This document shows, in pieces, positions 29,369 through 39,724 of a DNA stretch of 64,000 nt (position 1 is its first letter; every line of letters starts with the position of its first letter). The stretch covers positions 620,001 to 684,000 of the forward strand of contig NZ_CP015994.1 of NCBI RefSeq assembly GCF_002214625.1. Reading direction: 5' to 3'. The notes beneath the pieces were generated by a model. That model saw only the letters and a list, made by a program, of their open reading frames with translations, made no database searches and was not told where the DNA came from. The stretch comes from Anaplasma ovis str. Haibei (lineage in GTDB: Bacteria; Pseudomonadota; Alphaproteobacteria; Rickettsiales; Anaplasmataceae). Made by a program: the position numbers and the translations under genes.

Positions 29369-29379
29369 CCCCCCCCCCC
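29369..29379. repeat. 11-nt poly-C (poly-G on the coding strand) tract
   Basis: A run of 11 C residues followed by CA-rich sequence, about 70 bp upstream of the RND transporter start. Read on the transporter's strand it is a G11 tract in the leader or promoter zone. Homopolymers of this length are prone to slippage. Confidence 0.85.
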
Positions 29380-29529
29380 AACACACACAACACACCCAAA
29401 GGTGGTGAGCATCAGTCAATATAACTAGCACAAATTCCGAGAAGATATAACCCCCTATAATGGGTAACCAACGTTTAATAGTAAGTTTTCTGCTTACAAA
29501 ATTGCTGATTCTACAACCAACTTGCCTCC

Positions 29530-30312
29530 CTACCTGCGTTCAATGTACCTACAGGCGAGTATAGAGGCTTCGTACAGCAATAACATAGGAATTGCGAGAC
29601 CTATCTGACTTATCACATCGGGAGGAGTCAAAATTGCAGCCAAGGTAAATATAACCACAATTGCGACCCTGCGTTTTCCCGCCAAAATTTTTGACGAGAT
29701 CAGGCCCATCCTAGCCATCATGGTGAGTATTACGGGCAGCTGGAACGCCATGCCAAAGGCAAACATTAGCTGCAATACTAAATCCAGGTATTCGCTCACA
29801 GATGGCATAAAGTCTATGGGTACACCAACTGAAGCATCTCTATTCTCGAAACCCATAAAAAACTTCCATGCCAACGGAAATATGTAGTAGTACACCATAG
29901 CTGCACCGGCAGTGAATAGGACCGGCGCGGCTACTAGATACGGCAGTAAAACCCTTTTTTCCTCCTTGTACAGGCCGGGAGCAAGGAACATATAAAGTTG
30001 CCAGGTAAAAACAGGAAATGAAAAAAATAGCGCGGCAGTTGCACCTACTTTTACATATACAAAAAAGGCTTCGGTGAGGCCTGTGTATATAAGAGAAAAG
30101 TCTTCATTATCACCTGCAAGCTCCACCAAGGGGACTAGCAGGAACTCATATATCTTATCGGAGAACAGATAGCAGACGATAAACATTCCTATAAAACACA
30201 TGACGGAGAATACAATCCTTCTCCGGAGTTCACAAAAATGCCCTGCTAATGACATGTTACCCGTATCCATTGGATGCACCACAATTGTAAGAGTATAGGG
30301 GAATTGTGACAT
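29530..30312 (-). CDS. tatC: Sec-independent (Tat) translocase subunit TatC
   Basis: Polytopic receptor of the twin-arginine pathway, which exports folded proteins. Features are GHFCELRRRI near the N-terminus, six hydrophobic helices, the FxxPGLYKEEKR loop with its essential Pro/Glu and Phe, and LTPPDVISQ in the late loop. The longest frame is 260 residues, but M15 (30270) or M20 fits the family N-terminus better and leaves a 246-241 residue protein. It lies downstream of ispG. Confidence 0.94.
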   Translation of the reverse strand: MSQFPYTLTIVVHPMDTGNMSLAGHFCELRRRIVFSVMCFIGMFIVCYLFSDKIYEFLLVPLVELAGDNEDFSLIYTGLTEAFFVYVKVGATAALFFSFPVFTWQLYMFLAPGLYKEEKRVLLPYLVAAPVLFTAGAAMVYYYIFPLAWKFFMGFENRDASVGVPIDFMPSVSEYLDLVLQLMFAFGMAFQLPVILTMMARMGLISSKILAGKRRVAIVVIFTLAAILTPPDVISQIGLAIPMLLLYEASILACRYIERR

Positions 30313-30404
30313 ACTTGAGGAAATTTACCAAGTAGTCCGCACAGCGGCACAATCACACATTCCCCGCCTACCTGTGGTAGACCGATCGCTCCTAACCACG
30401 TTTT

Positions 30405-31673
30405 CTAACTGTAATTCCGGTGCACGTAAGACTCAACTATCTCGAGAAACTCCCCAAGCACGTTTTCACCCTGGAGCGTGCAGAGCTTTTTTCCGTCCTC
30501 ATACACGGCAGCAACCTCTCTTTCCCCGTTTCCGGGAAGACTGATGCCCAAATTCGCGTGTTTGCTCTCACCGGGCCCATTGACCACGCATCCCATGACT
30601 GCAACCGTCATGTTGACCACACCGGGGTTGCTTTTTCTCCAAACCTGCATACGCTTCTCTATGTAGTCGTTCACTCCGCTTACTAACTTCTGAAAGTAAG
30701 GGAAATTTGTGCGCCCACAACCTGGACAGGAAGTCGTCTGGGCGGAGAAAAACCGCAGACCTATAGCCTGCAGAATCTCCTTACATACCCTAACTTCCTG
30801 TGCCCTATCCTCTCTAGAAGTGGACGTCAGCGACACCCTTATAGTATCACCTATGCCCATAAGCAAGAGGTGTGCTATCCCGGCTGTACTGCTGACTATA
30901 CCTTTCAATCCAGTGCCTGCTTCGGTTAACCCCAAATGGAGAGCGTAGTTGGCAGACTTGGATAAGGCAGAGTACACCGCCACCAGGTCACGCACTTTGC
31001 TGGTTTTACAGGAAAGCACTATTCTATCACGCGGCATGCCTATACGTTCCGCAAGCTCGGCACTTTGAAGAGCGGACATCACTAGGGCTTTTCTCATCAC
31101 CACGTTATCCGGGTACGGATTCGCCAGAGATGCATTATCACCCATAAGCTTGCCTATCAAGGCCTTATCTAGGCTCCCCCAGTTGACTCCTATCCGAACT
31201 GGAATATCATGCTTTATTGCGTACTCTATGACAGATTCAAAATTCCTATCTCGTCTGTCGCCAAAACCTACATTTCCCGGATTTACCCTTATTTTCCCAA
31301 GAAACGCTGCATAATCCGGGTACTTGCCCAGTAATCCTGCGACCTCATATTGGCCACAACCAACAACCATTTTCTCATCGAAGCCATGGCTGACTAAATG
31401 CTCAACAATCTTGGGAATGCTTTTTATAGACTCCTCAGAATTTATGGCAACCCTTATAAGCTCAGACCCCTCCATTGCGAGACAGAGAATTTCCTCCAGG
31501 TCGGAAGAGAGGCTTCCAGAACCCCCAAGAGCCATAGATTGCACCACTACAGGGTTGCCACCACCTATGACAACCCTACCTACTCTAACCGCACAGCTGA
31601 CCCGCGCCGTGTGTGGCGACCCAACAACAGACTCAAACTCCGCTACACCCAAAGCGGCACGACAATCGACCAC
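30405..31673 (-). CDS. ispG: 4-hydroxy-3-methylbut-2-enyl diphosphate synthase (IspG/GcpE)
   Basis: [4Fe-4S] enzyme of the non-mevalonate isoprenoid pathway, converting methylerythritol cyclodiphosphate to HMBPP. The N-terminal TIM-barrel part holds [10 protein letters not shown] and IRVNPGNVG; the C-terminal cluster ligands are Cys316 and Cys319 in CPGCGR and Cys362 in CVVNGPGE. 422 residues. The GTG start is supported by GAGGAGGGG just upstream. Dxr, an earlier enzyme of the pathway, lies about 1.6 kb away on the same strand. Confidence 0.96.
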   Translation of the reverse strand: MVDCRAALGVAEFESVVGSPHTARVSCAVRVGRVVIGGGNPVVVQSMALGGSGSLSSDLEEILCLAMEGSELIRVAINSEESIKSIPKIVEHLVSHGFDEKMVVGCGQYEVAGLLGKYPDYAAFLGKIRVNPGNVGFGDRRDRNFESVIEYAIKHDIPVRIGVNWGSLDKALIGKLMGDNASLANPYPDNVVMRKALVMSALQSAELAERIGMPRDRIVLSCKTSKVRDLVAVYSALSKSANYALHLGLTEAGTGLKGIVSSTAGIAHLLLMGIGDTIRVSLTSTSREDRAQEVRVCKEILQAIGLRFFSAQTTSCPGCGRTNFPYFQKLVSGVNDYIEKRMQVWRKSNPGVVNMTVAVMGCVVNGPGESKHANLGISLPGNGEREVAAVYEDGKKLCTLQGENVLGEFLEIVESYVHRNYS

Positions 31674-31700
31674 TATACCCCTCCTCTACGGGAGTGCATG

Positions 31701-33074
31701 CTAGTCCATGTACTGTATGATGTAGTCGTCTTCATATTCGTCGTCATCGAACTTCCAGGAATCCAGAAAGTCCCTACCGACAACTCCTGTCTCCCCACTT
31801 CCGGCAGTGTGCGTCTTCCCCCTGGTACTCGCACCCTTGTCATCCTTTGTGAGAGGCGCAGCCTCAGGGGCAGCTTCTGACTTACCACGGACATCACCTT
31901 CAGCCCGCTTAGCAGCCCTCTCAATCTGCTTTCTACCTATCTGCTTAGAAGGCTGCCCGGCATCAAGCTTCTTGAGCTTACCTGGGTCAGGCGCTTTGGT
32001 AGAAGCGCTCTTCACCGGAGCAGCCACACTACCACTCTCTACAGAACTTGCAGACTTTTCGGCATCATCATCTGATTTCTTTGCGGTAGGAGCCACCTTT
32101 TTGCTTTTGGAAGTTGGCTCTGCCAGCGGCGCAACGGCGGAGGGCTTCTTTTTGCCTGCAGAAGGCGCAGCACCACTACCTACAGGTATAGGTGCAGCCC
32201 TAACCGAGCCGCCGCCATCAGATTTTTTGGCACTTTCCCCTTTCAAAACCTTTTTATCATCGCCACGCTTGTCAGTGGAGCCAGCCGCGTCAGACAGCTT
32301 TTTCTTGGTCTCCTGAAGATGCTTAGCAGCGGCCTTCTTGCCAGCTGAGACAGATTTATTATCATTAGCCGAAGAAGCGCCACCTTTCTTCTCCTCCTTG
32401 TTTGAACCCGCAGAAACGGCACCTACACCACCATTGGCGTCAGGTCCGGCCGTAGCAGTAGCAGGGGGGTTAACATTACTCACAGAAACCTTCCCGCCTG
32501 AGCTAATACCAGCAGCGGGGGAGCTGGATGCGCCACCACTTTGAGCCGCCGACTTAGCGCCAGGAAGAGCAGCCTTCTCAGATTGGGTAGACACACGCTT
32601 CTTGCGCCCACTGGTAGGAGTGCGCGCTTCCAACTCTTCAGGCGCCTCATTCCTAAGTTTCAGATCCACGTCCAAAAACCTCGCACCTTCAACCCGGGCA
32701 AGATCCATTCCTTCCTTGTTTATCATGCCCTTACCGCCGCTTTCCACCCTATCCAGGGGAACCGCACCATACTCACGCAACTTTTCCACGACATCACGCT
32801 TCTGGATACCAGAACGGCCACTAATGCGCCTATCAGAGGCCCCTTTCCCCTCTGTGCGCAACTCCCGCGTACCAGAGCCAACATCCGCCAGGATGTCTTC
32901 CCTGCGCTGCTTGTACACCTCATAGGACTGGGCAAAGCCCTCATCCTCATCAAAGAGGTCCCCTCCTGGATTATATGGGGGAACGTAGTTCCTACTCATC
33001 TCAAATACGTACTTTTCACCACACGAAGTTACAAACAGCGCCAAACCCAACAAAGAAATCACTAACCTTGACAT
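31701..33074 (-). CDS. Lys/Ala/Ser-rich predicted lipoprotein
   Basis: Not recognised by homology. I chose ATG 33074 (457 residues) over the longer GTG/ATG frame because it gives a clean lipoprotein signal: MSRLVISLLGLALFVTSC with lipobox VTSC and acylated Cys18. The rest is largely disordered, with Lys, Ala, Ser, Gly and Pro-rich low complexity between about 140 and 430, and the C-terminus is acidic and aromatic (DDDEYEDDYIIQYMD). It lies 27 bp upstream of ispG and is probably co-transcribed. Likely an outer-membrane or periplasmic lipoprotein; role unknown. Confidence 0.75.
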   Translation of the reverse strand: MSRLVISLLGLALFVTSCGEKYVFEMSRNYVPPYNPGGDLFDEDEGFAQSYEVYKQRREDILADVGSGTRELRTEGKGASDRRISGRSGIQKRDVVEKLREYGAVPLDRVESGGKGMINKEGMDLARVEGARFLDVDLKLRNEAPEELEARTPTSGRKKRVSTQSEKAALPGAKSAAQSGGASSSPAAGISSGGKVSVSNVNPPATATAGPDANGGVGAVSAGSNKEEKKGGASSANDNKSVSAGKKAAAKHLQETKKKLSDAAGSTDKRGDDKKVLKGESAKKSDGGGSVRAAPIPVGSGAAPSAGKKKPSAVAPLAEPTSKSKKVAPTAKKSDDDAEKSASSVESGSVAAPVKSASTKAPDPGKLKKLDAGQPSKQIGRKQIERAAKRAEGDVRGKSEAAPEAAPLTKDDKGASTRGKTHTAGSGETGVVGRDFLDSWKFDDDEYEDDYIIQYMD

Positions 33075-33269
33075 GGAACCAACCGATGAAGTTAACACAA
33101 CATACCACGCACTAGACACACTCACCACGCCAGACACGCGAGACACCCACAGGCAAGCAACGCACGCTGCCCACTATACCCACGTAGGAACGCACCCACG
33201 CGCATTACATACATTATTACTCGCGGCAGCACAACATTTATCACACAAAAAGCATGCAAGCTCGTACTG

Positions 33270-34460
33270 TTATTGAATCAATTCAGAAACTTTTAGTGTA
33301 TCTATAATCTCCCTAACTCTAGTTCTGCATATTAGGTCATATTCGCTCACTTCCGAGATGGAGTTTACCTCACAATATGCGAGCTTGTCCATAGCATTCA
33401 TAATAATGTTGGTTATATCCAAAAATGCAATCTCGGAATTTAAGAAGGCTTCCACTGCAACCTCATTCGCAGCATTGAGCATTATGCCCGCAGCGCGCGG
33501 CTTGGATGAGCAAAGCGCTTCAAATCCAAAATTCAGTGCGGGAAAACGCTCGAGGTCGGGCTCCATGAACGTTAGCCTACCATAAGACGCCAGATCGAGA
33601 GTGCTGCTGCATACGGTTGCCCGCTGAGGCCAGTACAGCGCGTGTAGTGTGGGTATGCTCATGTCTGGTATAGACATGAGGGAAATGGATGTTCCGTTTG
33701 GATACGCAGCCACAGCGTGCACCACAGACTCTGGGTGTACTATTACGTCAATCTTGTCTGGATCAAGCGAAAAAAGGTAGTGCGCTTCTATGACCTCCAA
33801 TGCCTTGTTAACCATAGTGGCGCTATCAACTGAGATTTTGCGCCCCATCTTCCACACAGGATGCATAAGAGCATCGTTAGGTGTCACAGTTTGCATCTGC
33901 TCTCTGGTCCACCGCAAAAACGGCCCACCAGAAGCTGTTAACGTAACCCTATCGACGCACCTGTCATGAGCTAGTATTTGGAACACAGCATTGTGTTCGG
34001 AATCTATAGGAACGATATTGACGCCCATTTGCTTGGACGCATTGACGAGTAAGTCACCCCCGCAGACCACGCTTTCTTTATTCGCCAAAGCAATTGACTT
34101 CACACCCGATTCTATTAGACGTATTACTGGGTGCAAAGCAGCTATACCTGTTATGGCCATTACCGCACTGTCCACACTCTGAGACGCCGCATCCATGACA
34201 CCGGTGGTACCCGCCCCTACTTCGACATCTGTATCACAAAGCAACTCCCGCAGCGTCCCATACGCGTCATCTTCGGCTATAACGGCCATGTCTGAGCCCA
34301 AAAGCCTCGCTTGCGACGCCAATAGGTGTGCATCCTGCCCAGCAACCAAGGCTACAACTTCAAAGTCATCAGGATTGTCGCGCAAAATCTGAACTGCCTT
34401 CTGTCCTATGCACCCAGTCGAACCAAATACAGAGACTCTCTTACGACCCATGTGAAACAC
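33270..34460 (-). CDS. dxr: 1-deoxy-D-xylulose 5-phosphate reductoisomerase (Dxr/IspC)
   Basis: NADPH-dependent enzyme making methylerythritol phosphate, the first committed step of the non-mevalonate pathway. It has VFGSTGCIGQ for dinucleotide binding, ALANKESVVCGG and PIDSEHNAVFQ for metal and substrate, and the TASGGPF flexible-loop region. 396 residues from GTG 34460; ATG 34451, three codons in, is better spaced from GGTTGGGTG and probably used. It is 13 bp downstream of nuoN, so it is likely the last gene of the complex I operon. Confidence 0.96.
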   Translation of the reverse strand: MFHMGRKRVSVFGSTGCIGQKAVQILRDNPDDFEVVALVAGQDAHLLASQARLLGSDMAVIAEDDAYGTLRELLCDTDVEVGAGTTGVMDAASQSVDSAVMAITGIAALHPVIRLIESGVKSIALANKESVVCGGDLLVNASKQMGVNIVPIDSEHNAVFQILAHDRCVDRVTLTASGGPFLRWTREQMQTVTPNDALMHPVWKMGRKISVDSATMVNKALEVIEAHYLFSLDPDKIDVIVHPESVVHAVAAYPNGTSISLMSIPDMSIPTLHALYWPQRATVCSSTLDLASYGRLTFMEPDLERFPALNFGFEALCSSKPRAAGIMLNAANEVAVEAFLNSEIAFLDITNIIMNAMDKLAYCEVNSISEVSEYDLICRTRVREIIDTLKVSELIQ

Positions 34461-34473
34461 CCAACCTTTCGAC

Positions 34474-35919
34474 CTAAGTGTGCCCCACGAGAACCCACAC
34501 TAGGCCCTGGAACAGGATATCAAAATACTGGGCCAAAAACAAGGCAGCGACGCTCAACAATGTACAAACAACGGCAACAGCGGTCAGGCCCAAGCGACGC
34601 GGAAGCGCTGGATGCTCGGCACCTCTTGCCGGTTGGTCAAAGTACACCACCCTAGCAATGCGAAAACAGTAAAAGCATGGCACAGCCCCGACTGCACACG
34701 CGAACAGAACATACGGGAAAGCCACAACCGCCGGGATGTCTGACATCACAATGGACTTGAGTAAAAAATATTTGGGCCAACATCCCACAAACGGAGGAAA
34801 CCCCGCAGTCGAAATCATAGAGGTAACCAACGAAAAAGCCACAAACGGGTTGTTGCGGTACATACCGGCGAGGTCTGCTAATTCAAATCCTTCATCATCA
34901 TACCTGAGGAGCACAGAAAAAATCCATGCGTTGATTACCAAACTTGTCAACACGTAGTGCGATATGACACATGAAGATGTGCCGTGCAGGGCAACTACCG
35001 GCAGCACATACCCAAGTTGCCCTATGTTGGAATATGCAAGCAGCCTTTTGATGTTGCTCTGCCGTAAAGCACCGAGCTCTCCAATGATTGCAGATAACCC
35101 AGAAACGAAAATAATCCCGAATAAAATGCTCTGTTGCAGTATACCATTCTCCCCAATAATTCGGGCAAGTAGCAAGATCGCCGTAGATTTTGTCACTATA
35201 AAAAAGAACGCCATAGCCGCCATGGGAGAGCCGTGATAAGTATCCACAGCCCACATGTGAAAGGGCGCCACAGCAAGCTTGAAGAGCACACCCACCAATA
35301 TGAACGCGCACCCTAAAGTGGCCCCCAGCGAAGCGCGCCCCTCAAGAATCTCCCGCATCACACCGCATTCTAACCCCGTGGAGTATCCGTACACTAATGA
35401 GATTCCATAAAGCATGATGCAAGAAGAAAGAGCGCTCAGAATGAAGAACTTAAGCGCGGACTCAGACGCGCGTTCCGAACCGCGATTAAAGCACACCAGA
35501 ACACAAGATGACAGGCTATTTAGCTCAAGCGAAATGTACAAAGAAAGAAAATGGCCTGCCTGCACCAAGGTCATGGCACCCAGAGCCGCAAACAGCATAA
35601 CTACAGAAAATTCGTAGCGCACCTCTCTTTTTGCACACAAAAACAGCAGGGAGACCACAAACCCCGCAATACCCACAAAAATTCTGGATACGCAGGTGTA
35701 CTGAGTATGTAACACGAGGCCGCTAAATAGGTGAACGTCTTCAGCAACGTGATGGGCAACACCCGACCACCAAGAGAGAACAACCACCACGCCCATAGAA
35801 ATCGCCGATAGCCTATGTATCCAGCGTGCATCTACCACCATACCCAACAGAAGGACAACCATTGCTGAGCCCAGAAGATAAAGCTCGGGCAGCATGTACA
35901 GTAGATCTCTCCAGCACAT
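34474..35919 (-). CDS. nuoN: NADH-quinone oxidoreductase subunit N (NuoN)
   Basis: Antiporter-like membrane subunit of complex I, 481 residues with about 13-14 hydrophobic helices. It has the Mrp-type core: ISLELNSLSSCVLV with the TM5 Glu, VLFKLAVAPFHMW with the TM7-8 Lys, and LRQSNIKRLLAYSNIGQLGY. The ATG begins 2 nt after the nuoM stop, so translation is tightly coupled. Complex I pumps protons in the inner membrane. Confidence 0.95.
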   Translation of the reverse strand: MCWRDLLYMLPELYLLGSAMVVLLLGMVVDARWIHRLSAISMGVVVVLSWWSGVAHHVAEDVHLFSGLVLHTQYTCVSRIFVGIAGFVVSLLFLCAKREVRYEFSVVMLFAALGAMTLVQAGHFLSLYISLELNSLSSCVLVCFNRGSERASESALKFFILSALSSCIMLYGISLVYGYSTGLECGVMREILEGRASLGATLGCAFILVGVLFKLAVAPFHMWAVDTYHGSPMAAMAFFFIVTKSTAILLLARIIGENGILQQSILFGIIFVSGLSAIIGELGALRQSNIKRLLAYSNIGQLGYVLPVVALHGTSSCVISHYVLTSLVINAWIFSVLLRYDDEGFELADLAGMYRNNPFVAFSLVTSMISTAGFPPFVGCWPKYFLLKSIVMSDIPAVVAFPYVLFACAVGAVPCFYCFRIARVVYFDQPARGAEHPALPRRLGLTAVAVVCTLLSVAALFLAQYFDILFQGLVWVLVGHT

Positions 35920-35921
35920 AC

Positions 35922-37385
35922 TCAGCCCCAGGAAGGTTGAAGTTTATGTAGAGGCACCAATAAATGCTCTACGGCAGGCTTTAACATGGTAAGCAATGGC
36001 GCAGGAAAGACACCAAGCACCAACACAAGTATGGCTAGGGCCGCTAAAATGGCAAATTCTCCAATGTTGATGTCATCAAACTTGCCAGAACCCGCAGGAG
36101 CGGACCCCCAAACAACCTCCTTACACAGACGCAGCATATACGCAGCGCTTAGTACCATGCCTACAGCAAAACAGATAACCATTGGCCCAAAGGCCTTAAA
36201 AACTCCAAGCATTGATAAAAACTCCCCCATAAACCCGGAAGTACCCGGAATTCCCGCAGAAGCCATGCTGAAGAACACTATCATCGCGGAAAGCCTTGGC
36301 ATCTTCGATGCCAATCCACTACACTCAGACATCTCCATGGTCCCCGTTCTGCTATATATCATACCAACACACAGAAACAGCGCAGCAGATATCAGGCCAT
36401 GACTTAGCATCTGATAGACCGCCCCCAGCATCCCGGCCTCATTCAAGGAAAACATCCCAGCAGCAACAAAGCTCATATGAGCAACAGAGGAATATGCCAC
36501 GAGCATCTTCATATTGCGTTGCGCAAACGCCGTTAAAGATGCATAGATCAACGACACCGCACTCAAGCAGATTACAAATTTCGCAAAATGGGCACTAGCC
36601 GTTGGCAACATTTGGATGCAAAATCTCAAAAGCCCATACCCACCAAGTTTGATCAGTAACCCTGCAAGCAGCACGGATCCAGCTGTTGGCGCCTGCACAT
36701 GCGCGCTCGGTAGCCATGTATGGCAAGGAACCACCGGAAGTTTGACGGCAAACACAATGAAACACAAAATCCAAAAGTACACTTGCCAGTGGAAGTGTAC
36801 ATTCGTCGCCAGCCCAACGGCAGTATCATCGAATGACGAGGAAGTTGCGTTGGCAACAGCATCAATACACGCCACAGCAGCCAAAAATCCGACCGAAGCT
36901 GTAGCCGTGTATATAAGAAACTTAAACGCGGCACCTACTTTATCACCATGACCCCAAAACCCGATCATGAAAAACATCGGGACCAATGAAGCTTCAAAGA
37001 AAATAAAAAACATTAAGATGTCATGTGTGCAGAAAACTGCAATCACAAGACTCTCTAACAAAAGCAACAACGCGAAAAAAGAAGGAACGGTCGGCGCCCC
37101 GCCCGGACTAAACACACAAAAAAGTGAACATACAAGAAACAGGAAAGAGGACAGCACCGTCAATGGTATGGACAGCGTATCCATAGAAAAAATCTGCCCT
37201 ACCCATAAATGGGAATCTGTCTCCCCAGCGAAATCACCCCCTTGCACCAGCGGTATAACGCTTACACAAAACACTGCCAGCGTGACAACCACGGCGGCTG
37301 GACCTACAGCCCTGGACATAGCACCGCGCGAAAACGCCGCCAGACAAGACCCCAACGCCGGTATTAGGATCATCAGAAGAATCAC
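35922..37385 (-). CDS. nuoM: NADH-quinone oxidoreductase subunit M (NuoM)
   Basis: Proton-pumping antiporter-like subunit of complex I, 487 residues and about 14 helices. Landmarks are FIFFEASLVPMFFMIGFWG, VVPCHTWLPSAHVQAPTAGS, and AQRNMKMLVAYSSVAHMSFV. The start is GTG, overlapping the nuoL stop as GTGA; an ATG follows four codons later. The overlap indicates coupling. Confidence 0.95.
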   Translation of the reverse strand: MILLMILIPALGSCLAAFSRGAMSRAVGPAAVVVTLAVFCVSVIPLVQGGDFAGETDSHLWVGQIFSMDTLSIPLTVLSSFLFLVCSLFCVFSPGGAPTVPSFFALLLLLESLVIAVFCTHDILMFFIFFEASLVPMFFMIGFWGHGDKVGAAFKFLIYTATASVGFLAAVACIDAVANATSSSFDDTAVGLATNVHFHWQVYFWILCFIVFAVKLPVVPCHTWLPSAHVQAPTAGSVLLAGLLIKLGGYGLLRFCIQMLPTASAHFAKFVICLSAVSLIYASLTAFAQRNMKMLVAYSSVAHMSFVAAGMFSLNEAGMLGAVYQMLSHGLISAALFLCVGMIYSRTGTMEMSECSGLASKMPRLSAMIVFFSMASAGIPGTSGFMGEFLSMLGVFKAFGPMVICFAVGMVLSAAYMLRLCKEVVWGSAPAGSGKFDDINIGEFAILAALAILVLVLGVFPAPLLTMLKPAVEHLLVPLHKLQPSWG

Positions 37386-39283
37386 CGTATCATAAAACCA
37401 TATACCACCAACAGTGTAGTAGCTACCACCCCGGACAACATGACAAGAGCATAATCAAACGCGCGCCCGCTCTGCACCTTGACACTATATCTGGCGCATG
37501 TGCTCACCGCCTCAGTAATACCACCTAAGAGGAAATAATCAATCACTTTTTGGTCTACAACGACCCGAAAGGTCGTGGCTATTCTGCCCATTGGACGTAC
37601 TAGCGTCAGGTCATACAGCTCATCAAAATAGAATTTGTTCTTCAAAACCGTATGGACCAGCCTTGCAAGCTTGTCCGGGAAGGCAATAACACGCAACCTG
37701 TTGTGGTAGGCTAGGTACAACAACGCACCAGCGACACCCAATATTGCGGGAAGCAGGGAGAGCAGCAGCCCGATGTCTTCATGTGCGTGCACTTTTAGGC
37801 TTCCACCCCAAAATTCACTTCCAGTAATGCCCCAAAAGCTCTTGAGCAACATGCCGGAAACCACTGCCCCAACTGCTAGTACAAGCAGCGGGAACAGCAT
37901 AATGCCACTGGATTCATGTATAGACGAAATTCGCTTTGTAGAAGGATTGTGAAACACCTTGAGCATGAGCCTACACGAATACACGGAAGTAAGACAGGCA
38001 ACCAAATTCGTCACCGCAAATCCAACGCTGCTGGCACTGCTACTTTCAATGATCAGCTCCTTGGAATAAAACCCAGCAAAAGGAAACACACCCATGAGGG
38101 ACAGGGAGCCTATCCACATCAGCGCGTAGGTTAACGGTATATCACGCCAGCAATTCTTGCTCATATGTGTAATCCTCTGCTCACCAGCATTAGAGTGAAT
38201 TACGTTACCAGCAGCAAGGAATAGTAGAGACTTGAAAAGCGCGTGTGTCGCCAAGTGAAAAATCGCCAAGTGGTAGTTGGCGGTTCCACATGCCACAAAC
38301 ATGTAACCCAGCTGACTGCAAGTGGAATAGGCTATTATCTTCTTGATGTCTTCCTGCACAATTGCAACTAGCGCCGCAACCAGGCACGTCGCCAGCCCAA
38401 TCACTAGCACAACGTCCAGAGCGGCTTGTGATAGCTCAAAAATTGGCGAGCAACGCGCAATTAAAAACACACCTGCTGTCACCATGGTGGCTGCATGTAT
38501 GAGTGCAGATGCAGGAGTGGGGCCCTCCATGGCATCCGGAAGCCAAGTGTGGAGGCCGAGCTGGGCGGACTTTCCCATACACCCAAGAAATAGTAATATG
38601 CATGCAATGCTTACAATCTGTGTTTGGTATCCAAGCACGCTCACGGTGCCGAAACCTTCCCCGTTTGAAATCTGCTCGAAAATTTCATCGAAACTCAAAG
38701 AGCGAAATACGTAAAAAATGGCCAACATACCACACAGAAAAAACAGATCCCCTACTCTGTTCACAACAAACGCTTTCATCGCAGATCTGTTTGCTGCATC
38801 TTTTTTGAACCAAAACCCTATAAGTAAGTAAGAGCATAGCCCAACACCCTCCCAGCCAAAAAACAGCTGCACGAAATTTCCGCTGGTAACCAGGACCATC
38901 ATGAAGAAAGTGAAGACGGATAAGTAAGCGAGGAACCTAATTCCGCCACTATCGCCGCTCATATATCCTATCGAGTACAGATGCACCATTAGTGACACAG
39001 TAGTCACAACCACAAGCATTATGGCGGACAGTTTATCAATGCAAATTGACCATGCGATCGCCATATCTCCAATTTGGAACCAGGGCATAACCCCAACACT
39101 GTAGCGCTGCTGTAGTGTAAGAAATAGGTACCAAGACAGTACCGCTGAACAAAATACGCACGAAGATATTATACCGGCAGACAACAGTCTGCTGCGTCCC
39201 ATTGCCTGCCCAATAATAGCCCCAATTAGGGGAAGCGTAACACAGAGAAACTCAACACTAAACATACAACCACCACGGGACAC
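37382..39283 (-). CDS. nuoL: NADH-quinone oxidoreductase subunit L (NuoL)
   Basis: Largest antiporter-like subunit of complex I, 633 residues, with the long lateral C-terminal helix region. Motifs are FFGWEGVGLCSYLLIGFW, GLHTWLPDAMEGPTPASALI and AYSTCSQLGYMFVACG. The frame opens with GTG at 39283, but ATG at 39265 follows GGTGG and begins with the hydrophobic N-terminus, so it is preferred. Gene order nuoK-L-M-N is canonical. Confidence 0.96.
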   Translation of the reverse strand: MSRGGCMFSVEFLCVTLPLIGAIIGQAMGRSRLLSAGIISSCVFCSAVLSWYLFLTLQQRYSVGVMPWFQIGDMAIAWSICIDKLSAIMLVVVTTVSLMVHLYSIGYMSGDSGGIRFLAYLSVFTFFMMVLVTSGNFVQLFFGWEGVGLCSYLLIGFWFKKDAANRSAMKAFVVNRVGDLFFLCGMLAIFYVFRSLSFDEIFEQISNGEGFGTVSVLGYQTQIVSIACILLFLGCMGKSAQLGLHTWLPDAMEGPTPASALIHAATMVTAGVFLIARCSPIFELSQAALDVVLVIGLATCLVAALVAIVQEDIKKIIAYSTCSQLGYMFVACGTANYHLAIFHLATHALFKSLLFLAAGNVIHSNAGEQRITHMSKNCWRDIPLTYALMWIGSLSLMGVFPFAGFYSKELIIESSSASSVGFAVTNLVACLTSVYSCRLMLKVFHNPSTKRISSIHESSGIMLFPLLVLAVGAVVSGMLLKSFWGITGSEFWGGSLKVHAHEDIGLLLSLLPAILGVAGALLYLAYHNRLRVIAFPDKLARLVHTVLKNKFYFDELYDLTLVRPMGRIATTFRVVVDQKVIDYFLLGGITEAVSTCARYSVKVQSGRAFDYALVMLSGVVATTLLVVYGFMIR

Positions 39284-39349
39284 GGGCTATATGGCAGCCC
39301 CCACCTCCAAAACAAAATGCACAAGAACGTGCGCCTTTACCACCTTTAA

Positions 39350-39676
39350 CTACATCTTCAACGAACTCGCCTCACTGAGGTCAATATCCCCAACATTTCT
39401 GAAATGCGCCAGCATCACCGCCAGGCCCACAGCAGATTCCGCAGCCGCAACGGTAAGTATGAACACCGCAAAGATCTGCCCTTGAATGTCCCCCTTATAG
39501 GCAGAAAAGGCCACAAAATTCATGTTTACAGCCAGCAACATAAGCTCCAGGGAAAGCAAGGCATTGATCGCACTCTTTCGCCCTATCACTATGCCACAGG
39601 CACCAACAACAAACAAAGCAGCCGCGAGCACTAAAAAGCAATTCAGAGACAAGCCGGCATTTACTAGAAACTCCAT
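39350..39676 (-). CDS. nuoK: NADH-quinone oxidoreductase subunit K (NuoK)
   Basis: Small three-helix membrane subunit of complex I. The 108 residues include GIVIGRKSAINALLSLELML with the conserved intramembrane Glu, and ILTVAAAESAVGLAVM with the second. The ATG has an excellent SD (AGGAGGGG). Confidence 0.95.
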   Translation of the reverse strand: MEFLVNAGLSLNCFLVLAAALFVVGACGIVIGRKSAINALLSLELMLLAVNMNFVAFSAYKGDIQGQIFAVFILTVAAAESAVGLAVMLAHFRNVGDIDLSEASSLKM

Positions 39677-39724
39677 ATCACCCCTCCTACACGGAGTAAA
39701 TCAACTAAATTCAGCGCAAACGGT

